From Thermoplasmata archaeon (lineage in GTDB: Archaea > Thermoplasmatota > Thermoplasmata > Thermoplasmatales > Thermoplasmataceae), in assembly GCA_021797525.1 (NCBI GenBank), contig JAJZZQ010000025.1, forward strand, positions 1 through 21,284: a stretch of DNA of 21,284 nt, written 5' to 3'. Below are positions 1 to 6,339 of this stretch, one piece after another (the first letter of the stretch is position 1; each line of letters begins with the position of its first letter). A program made the position numbers and the translations under genes. The notes under the pieces were generated by a model that saw only the letters and a program-made list of their open reading frames with translations, was not told where the DNA came from and did no database searches.

Positions 1-1708
1 CAGGTTCTTTCCAGCTTCCGAAAACCTTTCTTCCGACATTTGAGATTTCTTCGAGCGTGGCATAATTCTCAACTGCTTTGAGTATGTAAGGCATAGTATT
101 TAGCTTCTCGTTCCTCATAGCCTCTTCCAGTTCATTCAGTGATTTAATAACAGCTTTCTCGTCTCTCTCAGACTTCACTTTTGAATTTCTCAGAACCTGC
201 CGTTCCTGAGCCTTCTGGCTTATTCTGAGGATATCAATGGGTGCATCCTCCTTCTCCTGGTATCTGTTAACTCCAACCATTACCTCTTCTCCGCTCTCCA
301 GGCGCATCTGACGCCTGTATGAGGTGGAGGCTATTTCCTTCTGTATATAGCCTTTCTTTACTGCTTCCAGAATTCCACCCATCCTCTCTATCTGATCGAA
401 ATATCTATAGGCTTCTTCCTCCAGCTTTGTTGTAAGCCATTCCACGTAATATGAACCGCCGAGCGGATCTGCTGTGTCAGGTATACCTGTTTCCTCTGCG
501 ATTATCTGCTGGGTTCTCAGTGCTATCTTAACTGCCTGTTCAGATGGCAGCGCCCATGCTTCGTCATAAGAATTTGTGTGAAGGCTCTGTGTTCCCCCAA
601 GCACTGCAGCCATGGCTTCTATTGTTGTCCTGATAATATTATTAAGTGGCTGCTGCCAGGTCAATGTGTATCCTGAGGTCTGTGTGTGAAACCTAAGCAG
701 CATGGTTCTAGGCTTCCTGGCCCCATATTTTTCCTTGAGGACTGTTGCCCATATTCTTCTGGCTGCCCTCATCTTGGCGATCTCTTCGAAGAAATTTATT
801 GAGGAATTGAAAAAGAAGGAAAGCCTGGGGGCAAAATCGTCAACATTGAGGCCTGCTTTTATGCCCAAGTCTATGTAATAGAAGCCATCCGCAAGTGTGA
901 AAGCAAGTTCCTGGGCGGCACTTGAGCCCGCTTCCCTTATGTGATAACCAGATATACTGATATAGTTCCATTTAGGAATATTTTCAGTACAGTATACCAT
1001 CATGTCCCGGATAAGTCTAAGATGCGCCTCCGGCGGATATATCCACTCTTTCTGGGCAATATACTCCTTGAGAATATCTGCCTGTACAGTGCCCGAAAGT
1101 TTAGACATTGGCACTCCCTGCTTCTTTGCAACAGCAATATACATTGCAGTAAGAACTGCTGCAGGGGCATTAATTGTCATAGAGGTGCTGACGCTCCCAA
1201 GATCTATACCCCTGAAAATAACTTCCATGTCCTTCAGCGATGTAACATTGACTCCGCATTTCCCTACCTCACCCTCGGCTCTCTGGCTGTCACAATCATA
1301 TCCGTATAAAGTGGGCATATCAAAGGCAATACTCAGCCCGGATTCCCCATGCTTAATGAGATACTTTAGGCGTTTATTCGTATCTTCAGGGGTTCCAAAA
1401 CCAGAGAACATTCTCATAGTCCACTTTTTTCCCCTGTACATATCTGGGTAAACTCCACGGGTGAATGGATATTCTCCAGGCATCCCCAGATATTTTTTCT
1501 CGTAATCTTCTGGTAAATCAGATCCGTTATAAACCTCCTTGATTGAAATCCCTGAGGAATTTTGGAAATTACCGGAATCAGTCTTATTCTTTTGCCATTG
1601 TGAAAGGGTTCCGGACCGCCACTCACCATATTCCGGGTTTTCTCTTTCAAGCAAATTTTCGTATTCCTTCAGCTTTTCCTCCCAGAAGCTATGAGATTTA
1701 CCTGACAT
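1..1708 (-). CDS. B12-dependent acyl-CoA mutase (methylmalonyl-/isobutyryl-CoA mutase family), large subunit, 3' end cut by window
   Basis: An open frame runs from ATG at 1708 off the left edge (569 codons visible). It matches the catalytic TIM-barrel subunit of the methylmalonyl-CoA mutase family: RGVYPDMYRG near 85-95, GLSIAFDMPT near 121, SISGYHIREAG with the conserved His256, APRLSFFF, RFHTQTSG and GGTQSLHTNS. These enzymes rearrange the acyl-CoA carbon skeleton using adenosylcobalamin. No B12-binding domain follows, so this is the split archaeal form, whose small subunit is a separate gene outside the window. The last visible residues (EISNVGRKVFGSWKEP) are the usual C-terminal end, so the stop should lie only a few codons away. 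The pocket residues that separate methylmalonyl-CoA mutase (Tyr, Arg) from isobutyryl-CoA mutase (Phe, Gln) are here Phe101 (RMFSG) and Gln219 (YIAQKEW), which is the isobutyryl pattern. The family call is secure; the substrate is inferred. Confidence 0.93.
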   Translation of the reverse strand, partial: MSGKSHSFWEEKLKEYENLLERENPEYGEWRSGTLSQWQKNKTDSGNFQNSSGISIKEVYNGSDLPEDYEKKYLGMPGEYPFTRGVYPDMYRGKKWTMRMFSGFGTPEDTNKRLKYLIKHGESGLSIAFDMPTLYGYDCDSQRAEGEVGKCGVNVTSLKDMEVIFRGIDLGSVSTSMTINAPAAVLTAMYIAVAKKQGVPMSKLSGTVQADILKEYIAQKEWIYPPEAHLRLIRDMMVYCTENIPKWNYISISGYHIREAGSSAAQELAFTLADGFYYIDLGIKAGLNVDDFAPRLSFFFNSSINFFEEIAKMRAARRIWATVLKEKYGARKPRTMLLRFHTQTSGYTLTWQQPLNNIIRTTIEAMAAVLGGTQSLHTNSYDEAWALPSEQAVKIALRTQQIIAEETGIPDTADPLGGSYYVEWLTTKLEEEAYRYFDQIERMGGILEAVKKGYIQKEIASTSYRRQMRLESGEEVMVGVNRYQEKEDAPIDILRISQKAQERQVLRNSKVKSERDEKAVIKSLNELEEAMRNEKLNTMPYILKAVENYATLEEISNVGRKVFGSWKEP

Positions 1709-2045
1709 GATTATACATTAGGCAACACTGAAATTAATATTTTGCACAGCACTATTAATAATTAAAGGAAATGGCACTTTTTGAATTGCAGATATAGCAT
1801 AGGCGATCAAACTGACTCTCATCCTTCAAGCAAAATCAGTACTGTTCCTTTAAAAGAGCAAACCAATATGAGATGTGTTCTTAGTACAGCGCCATATTAT
1901 GTATTATAGGGGCAACAGTGTCATCTCAAGGTTACCAGAAAATTTCCAACTTGGTTCAAAATTAAATTATGTCTTAGTGACCAGTACTAATGAGAGGATC
2001 GGACAATCGATCTATTTCATCAATTTTTATTTTGAATTTAGATAT
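1709..2045. other. 337-base AT-rich intergenic stretch
   Basis: The left end holds the mutase promoter. In the rest I see no convincing gene. A 70-codon plus-strand frame (1875-2087) has no recognisable domain and runs antisense into the 3' end of the ferritin-like gene. No tRNA or strong hairpin was found. Confidence 0.5.
1733..1742 (-). promoter_or_regulatory. box A (TATA-like) of the acyl-CoA mutase gene
   Basis: Read on the minus strand, an AATATTAAT-type element is centred about 29-30 bases before the ATG at 1708, and no Shine-Dalgarno lies between them. This is the spacing of an archaeal promoter with a leaderless or very short-leader mRNA. Assigned by eye. Confidence 0.45.
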
Positions 2046-2573
2046 TCACCAGTAATCCTTGTTGACCAGATCGTCATAAAGTTCTGAAAGTCTTTCCTTC
2101 TTTAACTTTTCATGATCGGCCAGGTTTCTCAGAAGCGAATCCAGAGAGGTTCCGCTATATTCTGTAGACATAAGCTCGAAAAGATTATGAACATCATCGG
2201 TTGTCTTTATAGCTGCAAGGAGGACACTTTTCATATCATTGGGATTAGTTTCAGGCAGGGTTTTCCTTATTAGATGATCCAGCATCTGGAAATTTGCAGC
2301 TTCCTCAGCGTCCGTGTTATCATCCTCTATTTCCCCAGTCTCAAGAGCTCTTTTTATCAGAAGTGTGTCCTGGTCCTCTTCTTTCTTCAAGCCCTCCAGC
2401 ATAAATCTAACATGGTCCATAGATGATCGGGTATAAAGATCATCATATTTCTGCCCTATCCTTGTCTTAAGTGTAAGTGCTCTACGGAGCAGGTCCCTTC
2501 TAACCTCCTCAAAGGATTTTCCTGAAATGGTTGGCGTGGTTTTGGTGTCTCTCTTACCCATAAACCATACCAT
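2046..2573 (-). CDS. ferritin-like (rubrerythrin-related) helical protein, metal ligands largely absent
   Basis: A 175-residue, charged, almost all-helical protein with no membrane segment. The helix pattern resembles a four-helix ferritin/rubrerythrin fold: helix A near 25-50 (QKYDDLYTRS), helix B near 52-78 (FMLEGLKKEEDQD), helix C near 113-140, and helix D near 146-170, ending LADHEKLKKERLSELYDDL like the last helix of rubrerythrins. Family members carry E..ExxH ligand pairs. Here the positions equivalent to the histidines appear to be Asp (EEDQD) and Lys (HEKLK), so a working di-iron site is doubtful. Fold and role are tentative. The first ATG is at 2573. The second (2561, MGKRDTK) has an AT-rich CTTATTA element about 27 bases upstream and may be the true leaderless start. 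The gene stands alone, 109 bases downstream of the Lrp gene on the same strand. Confidence 0.6.
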   Translation of the reverse strand: MVWFMGKRDTKTTPTISGKSFEEVRRDLLRRALTLKTRIGQKYDDLYTRSSMDHVRFMLEGLKKEEDQDTLLIKRALETGEIEDDNTDAEEAANFQMLDHLIRKTLPETNPNDMKSVLLAAIKTTDDVHNLFELMSTEYSGTSLDSLLRNLADHEKLKKERLSELYDDLVNKDYW

Positions 2574-2682
2574 GATATAACTTGGTAATAAGTTTTACTG
2601 AATCATAGATGAACGATCTGTTCACTATTATTTTATTATCTCTGCGTGTATTATTTTTGAATTAATCAGCGAGGATCAGACT

Positions 2683-3183
2683 TTATGAAAACCTGTTCTT
2701 CACATTGAATTCTTCTGAGTCCCATTCTTCAAATGATTTTCCTCCGAGTGACTTAATTACCATTATTGTGAAGAGATGTTCCACATGCGGAATAGACTGG
2801 GCTTTGCTCAGTATCTCAAAAAGGTGGTCTTGGTCTGCGGCAAATGCCCTGAATATAAGATCATAATCGCCGGTGATCAGATCCACAAGAAATATCTCTT
2901 TTATATCTCTGAGTTTTTCCGCCACCTCCACCGAGTGATTTGCATCCGAAACCCTAACCATGCTATAGAAAATCAGATTATAACCGAACTTTTTAATGTT
3001 GAGCCTTGTTGTGAATCCCTCAATAATTCCGTCCTCAATAAGATTGTCTATTCTTTTCTTTACTGCTGGTTTGCTGATCCCTGTTATATCCGAAAGATAC
3101 TTTATAGAATACCTTCCATTCTTTGACAGTGACGACAGAATAGTGACATCGATTTCATCCAGGCCATTGCTTCGATCCGACAT
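2683..3183 (-). CDS. Lrp/AsnC-family transcriptional regulator
   Basis: 166 residues with the standard Lrp plan. The N-terminal winged helix-turn-helix spans about 8-58 (DEIDVTILSSLSKNGRYS, recognition helix SKPAVKKRIDNL, wing EDGIIEGFT). A C-terminal RAM ligand-binding and oligomerisation domain spans about 65-150, with the typical GDYDLIFRAF strand and an IKSLGGKSF end. Archaeal Lrp proteins repress or activate amino-acid and central-metabolism genes, often including their own. This gene is divergent from the PLP enzyme at 3580, which makes that gene and itself the first targets to test. AGGT (plus-strand complement at 3190-3193) just before the ATG acts as ribosome-binding site. Upstream, 3217-3228 is a possible box A, giving a short leader. 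Confidence 0.92.
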   Translation of the reverse strand: MSDRSNGLDEIDVTILSSLSKNGRYSIKYLSDITGISKPAVKKRIDNLIEDGIIEGFTTRLNIKKFGYNLIFYSMVRVSDANHSVEVAEKLRDIKEIFLVDLITGDYDLIFRAFAADQDHLFEILSKAQSIPHVEHLFTIMVIKSLGGKSFEEWDSEEFNVKNRFS

Positions 3184-3216
3184 ATCTTTACCTAGCTTCT
3201 ATAGAATATTGTAGGA

Positions 3217-3228
3217 TTTAATTTTTAT
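3217..3228 (-). promoter_or_regulatory. possible box A of the Lrp gene
   Basis: On the minus strand this reads ATAAAAATTAAA, 34-45 bases before the Lrp ATG. It would place transcription start upstream of the AGGT ribosome-binding site. Weak, because the whole spacer is AT-rich. Confidence 0.35.
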
Positions 3229-3412
3229 GCTCAGGTTAATTTAAAAAATAATGAGATTGGATTTTTCCTATCTGTGTGAATTATAGGTTAGATATCTTAT
3301 TAAATTATCATTAATGTTAATCCAACTGCAGAAATATATCACATATCATAATTGTTTCTTTGAACTAAGATTCCCCTATAAGTTAAATTCAAAACCTGAA
3401 AGTTAAAAATAA

Positions 3413-3427
3413 GTGACAATGGTTCAC
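3413..3427. promoter_or_regulatory. 15-bp dyad GTGA-N7-TCAC, possible Lrp operator
   Basis: Arms GTGA and TCAC are separated by 7 bases. The site lies 25 bases upstream of the plus-strand box A, that is about -66 to -52 from the predicted transcription start. Activating Lrp-type proteins can bind at such upstream sites. Its right half (ATGGTTCAC) resembles that of the second dyad at 3503-3517. Only four base pairs per arm, so chance is possible. Confidence 0.3.
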
Positions 3428-3451
3428 ACTATAGTCTGTCTGGGTTAAAAT

Positions 3452-3459
3452 ATTATATA
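3452..3459 (+). promoter_or_regulatory. box A upstream of the PLP-enzyme gene
   Basis: ATTATATA follows a purine/AT-rich stretch (GGTTAAAAT). It predicts transcription start at about 3479-3483, exactly where an ATG occurs (3479) and about 100 bases before the PLP-enzyme ATG. It is the best TATA-like element in the spacer. Confidence 0.5.
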
Positions 3460-3478
3460 TGTTAAGTGATTCATCTCA

Positions 3479-3619
3479 ATGAAATATCGACACCTGAAAA
3501 GGTTGAAATGGTTTCAAATAATATGGCAAACTTCTAAAAATATAGCTTATTCTAAGACTAAAATACGAGGTGAGATAAAATGCAGAGTACAGTACCAGCT
3601 TATAGGGATCTGTTTCTAA
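3479..3619 (+). CDS. candidate leaderless upstream ORF (46 codons) overlapping the PLP-enzyme start
   Basis: An ATG at 3479 sits about 24 bases after the centre of box A 3452-3459, the leaderless spacing used by other genes here. The frame reads 46 codons (start MKYRHLKRLKWFQ, end LIGICF) and stops at 3619, 37 bases past the ATG of the PLP enzyme in another frame. The product would be a short basic peptide with two Trp and no recognisable domain. Ribosomes translating it would cross the downstream Shine-Dalgarno and start codon, so it could act as a regulatory leader. It may equally be a chance frame in an untranslated leader; no homology is known to me. Confidence 0.28.
   Translation: MKYRHLKRLKWFQIIWQTSKNIAYSKTKIRGEIKCRVQYQLIGICF
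3503..3517. promoter_or_regulatory. 15-bp inverted repeat TTGAAA-TGG-TTTCAA
   Basis: Perfect six-base arms around a 3-base centre, in the predicted leader between transcription start and the PLP-enzyme ATG. 15-bp dyads are typical of Lrp-family sites. It is centred 90 bases from the similar dyad at 3413-3427. It could bind the divergent Lrp protein (repression by roadblock) or, less likely, form a small RNA hairpin. Confidence 0.4.
3569..3574 (+). promoter_or_regulatory. Shine-Dalgarno GGTGAG of the PLP-enzyme gene
   Basis: GGTGAG sits five bases before the ATG at 3580. It fixes the start and shows that the mRNA has a leader, consistent with the upstream box A. The same sequence and spacing occur before the pelota start. 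Confidence 0.75.
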
Positions 3620-4719
3620 ACCTTGATAATGTAACTCACCTAGCAGCCTGTTCCCAGTCACCACTTAGTTATGCAGTTGAATCAGAAATAGATAGGATGA
3701 AAAGTGATCTACTTGAGTTTGGAAATCCCTGGGATATCTGGGTAAGAAAAGTACAGGAATCCAGAGAGCTGTTTGCTAAAATCATTCATGCTGAACCGGA
3801 TGAAATTGCTATTTCAAGCTCAGTTTCATCTGCCTTTTCAACAATAATGAGCGCATTGAAATTTAACGACAGAAATGGCGTTGTCGTTTCCAGCCTTGAT
3901 TATCCTACTACCAACTACATTGCGCTAGCGAACAGGAAGAATGGGGCAAGAGTATTCACTGTATATGATAGGGGCGGGAAGATAGAGCCTGAATACTATG
4001 ATGATTTTATAAATGACAGGACAAGACTTGTGAGTGCCATTCATGTATCTTCTCTGAACGGTTTTAAAATGGATGTTGAGAGCATAATCGAAAAGACACA
4101 TGAATGTGGAGGATTGGCGTATGTGGACGCATATCAGTCCGTTGGATCAGTTAATGTTGATGCCAATAAGATGAAGGCAGATTTTCTTGTATCCGGAAAC
4201 CTTAAGTGGCTTCTGGGATGGTCCGGTATTTCACATCTGTTTATCAGACGGGATATTATACAGGAAAACGAACCTTCCTTAACGGGCTGGTTTGCCCAGA
4301 AAAATCCATTTTTGTTCGCACCCCAGGATACTGATTTCTCAAATACTGCCACAAGATTTGAGTCAGGAACCTGGTCGATACCAAGTGTATATGCATCTGT
4401 TGCAGGAATGAAGACTGTCCTTCGGGTTGGGCTTCCACATATTTTCGAAAGGGTTAGAGAGCTTACAAATTATGCATATGAGTGTGGAATTGAACACGGA
4501 CTGGAACCGCTTACCATTTCCGATCCAGACAGAAGAGGAGGAATTGTTTCCTTCAGGTGCAGAGATGCAAGCGATATTGAGCACAGGCTCAAACGAGAAA
4601 AAATAATAACGGCGGCAAGGGGAGACGGATTAAGGATTGCTCCACACTTCTATAACACTGAAGATGAAGTGGAAAAGGCTGTTTCGAGAATCGCATTCCA
4701 CATTAGGAACCGAAAATGA
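3580..4719 (+). CDS. class V aminotransferase-fold PLP enzyme (SufS/CsdA-like superfamily, no catalytic Cys)
   Basis: 379 residues, normal for fold-type I class V PLP enzymes. Cofactor signatures are visible: SSSVSSAFS near 79-87 for phosphate binding, Asp183 in YVDAYQSVG for the pyridine nitrogen, and Lys209 in SGNLKWLLG as the Schiff-base lysine. The C-terminal domain ends GLRIAPHFYNTEDEVEKAV, typical of the SufS/CsdA/kynureninase-like group. Where CsdA has its catalytic Cys (CRASLAMYNT) this protein has Leu in GLRIAPHFYNT, so it is unlikely to be a cysteine desulfurase. An amino-acid aminotransferase, lyase or epimerase is more likely; I cannot name the substrate. It has its own promoter and Shine-Dalgarno, lies divergent from an Lrp gene and ends 11 bases from the convergent GNAT gene. 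Confidence 0.88.
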   Translation: MQSTVPAYRDLFLNLDNVTHLAACSQSPLSYAVESEIDRMKSDLLEFGNPWDIWVRKVQESRELFAKIIHAEPDEIAISSSVSSAFSTIMSALKFNDRNGVVVSSLDYPTTNYIALANRKNGARVFTVYDRGGKIEPEYYDDFINDRTRLVSAIHVSSLNGFKMDVESIIEKTHECGGLAYVDAYQSVGSVNVDANKMKADFLVSGNLKWLLGWSGISHLFIRRDIIQENEPSLTGWFAQKNPFLFAPQDTDFSNTATRFESGTWSIPSVYASVAGMKTVLRVGLPHIFERVRELTNYAYECGIEHGLEPLTISDPDRRGGIVSFRCRDASDIEHRLKREKIITAARGDGLRIAPHFYNTEDEVEKAVSRIAFHIRNRK

Positions 4720-4730
4720 ACCATTTCCTT

Positions 4731-5231
4731 CTATTTATTCCCTGATGTTTCCGTGTCGTTTACAGTTGATATTTCCTTCCTCAATTTTATTTCTGAAATT
4801 GAATAACCCGCCTTCCTGAACAGATTGAATGAAGTCTCATTCTGTCCGGGTATTTTCAGGGAAATGTTGGCCACTCCCTTTTTCATGAGTAATTCTTCCA
4901 GCTTGAGAATAGCGTTCAACCCCTTTCCTTTTTTTCTCTTTGTCTCATCTACACTAAGATATCTGATCTCTGCCTCTGGCAGGTCCCTGTTAATAGTAAG
5001 TCTGAACCACAGAAATCCAACTTTTTCACCATCCTCATTGATGGTGTAAAAGTAATTCAATGGGGTGTCGAAACCATCTGGCAGCAGTGAAGATATCATC
5101 TTTCTTGAATACTCATAAGATTCATTTTCCTTGGATTCACCTGATTGAAACGCCCATTGAGCAAACTGTGCTTTGACTGCCTGAAACTGATTCTCGAATT
5201 CTTCCCTCTCCATGGGAATCAGTTCTATCAT
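4731..5231 (-). CDS. GNAT-family N-acetyltransferase
   Basis: 166 residues with the GNAT plan. Strands beta2-beta4 run through about 56-95 (GFLWFRLTI, AEIRYLSVD). The acetyl-CoA pyrophosphate loop is R-K-K-G-K-G at 99-104, followed by helix LNAILKLEELLMKKG. Then come the beta5 strand ISLKI and N131 with FNLFRKAGY, the usual end of the fold. It would transfer an acetyl group to a small-molecule or protein amine; the substrate cannot be read from sequence. Start: ATG at 5231 with a GAGGTAA element about 10 bases upstream. Convergent with the PLP enzyme and divergent from the gene at 5389, so probably a single-gene transcript. Confidence 0.88.
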   Translation of the reverse strand: MIELIPMEREEFENQFQAVKAQFAQWAFQSGESKENESYEYSRKMISSLLPDGFDTPLNYFYTINEDGEKVGFLWFRLTINRDLPEAEIRYLSVDETKRKKGKGLNAILKLEELLMKKGVANISLKIPGQNETSFNLFRKAGYSISEIKLRKEISTVNDTETSGNK

Positions 5232-5360
5232 ATTTTCATATTACCTCAATATACATAAGTATCACGAATATTTGTGCGTCAAAAATAAAAATATTATTCG
5301 GATTTCTGATCAACCTTCAACAGGCTCTTTTTAAAAGAAATTCAAATTAAAAAGCAAAGA

Positions 5361-5367
5361 TATTAAT
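5361..5367 (+). promoter_or_regulatory. box A of the 5389 gene
   Basis: TATTAAT is centred 25 bases before the ATG at 5389 (28 before the next ATG at 5392), with no clear Shine-Dalgarno, suggesting a leaderless mRNA. Confidence 0.45.
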
Positions 5368-5388
5368 TCAACCCAAGTTCTTCAGGGA

Positions 5389-6336
5389 ATGATGATAATT
5401 TCCGAAATTGAAAAGATACTTAGCAGGCAATGTATTTTTTCCTTCACGACCCAGTCTAAAGTCGCCGAATTTCTTACAGAACATGGGGTAACTGCTGTTG
5501 TAAGGGTCAGGCCAAATGCGTCCGGTGGATTCGCTGTTTTTAACTTTGAAACATCTTCAGTGGATCCTCAGGTTCTGCAGGATTGGGATGAGAGGGATGG
5601 TGAAATAGACTATGACGAGGAATCTGTTTCAATTAAGATGGATCTTTCCGGCACCCAGTTCATATCAACTTTCAAGGCACTGAATGAAGTACCTTCAGTT
5701 ATTATTGATTGCATCATCTTCAATGGCGGATCTTTCTATCTATATTTGAGATTCCACAGCAACGACGAGGTAATGCTTGGAAAAGTAGTGAGAGGACAAC
5801 TTGCAAAATATTCAAGATTTGCTATAAGGTATCTTGGCCCCAATGTTGGCCTTATAAATACTTTTAGAGACGTTTCCGATGCAGTCCAGCTCAGATACAT
5901 AGAAATGAGAAGTGAAATTCCCCCTAATTACATGGATATAGTTCACGATCCCGTTATTTCATCACTTGGGATTTCCTGGACTAGAGAAATGAAATATCTG
6001 TCTGAGGGCGAATTCAGAGCTGTCTTCTATGATAAGGAATCCATAATGCAGAAAAATGGAAATTACATCAATGAGATATCCGAAAAGCAGAATATTTATG
6101 AGACAAGCTTTACGAATCCCCTTCTTGAAGCAATTATTACCGAGACCTCTCAGAAATCCGTTGTTACACTGGGGATGATTCAGAAATTGCAGGGAAGAGA
6201 ATTCACATTTGCCACAGTTGTTCCCGATATAGTACTTTCAAGGTTTTTTTCCATAGCAATGGATGTATGCCTTAAATTGCCGGAATGGAATGTGACGATA
6301 CAGTCTGTAGACGTTTTTGACGGAATGCAGGAGTGA
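5389..6336 (+). CDS. hypothetical protein, 315 aa, not recognised
   Basis: I do not recognise a family. It is soluble and mixed alpha/beta, with no signal peptide, membrane segment or Cys cluster. Residues 1-110 look like a short N-terminal helix followed by a strand-rich segment (TAVVRVRP, GGFAVFNF) with an acidic stretch (DERDGEIDYDEE). 110-170 is hydrophobic and strand-rich (SVIIDCIIF, GSFYLYLRF). 225-255 is charged and helical. No helix-turn-helix is evident at the C terminus, which argues against a bacterio-opsin-activator type regulator. Two ATG codons in a row (5389, 5392) share the upstream box A and either may be used. The gene is monocistronic: divergent from the GNAT gene and convergent with pelota, with a 3-base gap at its 3' end. 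Confidence 0.7.
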   Translation: MMIISEIEKILSRQCIFSFTTQSKVAEFLTEHGVTAVVRVRPNASGGFAVFNFETSSVDPQVLQDWDERDGEIDYDEESVSIKMDLSGTQFISTFKALNEVPSVIIDCIIFNGGSFYLYLRFHSNDEVMLGKVVRGQLAKYSRFAIRYLGPNVGLINTFRDVSDAVQLRYIEMRSEIPPNYMDIVHDPVISSLGISWTREMKYLSEGEFRAVFYDKESIMQKNGNYINEISEKQNIYETSFTNPLLEAIITETSQKSVVTLGMIQKLQGREFTFATVVPDIVLSRFFSIAMDVCLKLPEWNVTIQSVDVFDGMQE

Positions 6337-6339
6337 GAT

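Larger units (their letters stand above)
3184..3579. other. divergent regulatory spacer between the Lrp and PLP-enzyme genes
   Basis: A 396-base, very AT-rich spacer with starts facing outward on both sides. It holds the Lrp promoter, two 15-bp dyads (3413-3427 and 3503-3517), a good box A for the plus strand (3452-3459) and a short candidate ORF (3479-3619). The part from about 3240 to 3400 shows nothing else I can assign. Confidence 0.6.

Noticed and set aside
941..1650. Plus- and minus-strand frames of 78-149 codons within the mutase region
   Set aside because: The uninterrupted minus-strand frame from 1708 encodes clear mutase motifs through this whole region; these are frame shadows.
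1875..2087. 70-codon plus-strand frame in the mutase/ferritin-like spacer
   Set aside because: No domain, no good ribosome-binding site or box A, and its 3' end runs antisense through the ferritin-like gene.
3476..3664. 62-codon minus-strand frame antisense to the PLP-enzyme leader
   Set aside because: It overlaps the well-supported box A, Shine-Dalgarno and gene start on the plus strand and has no recognisable content.
3580..4719. Cysteine desulfurase call for the class V enzyme
   Set aside because: The CsdA-type catalytic Cys position is Leu.
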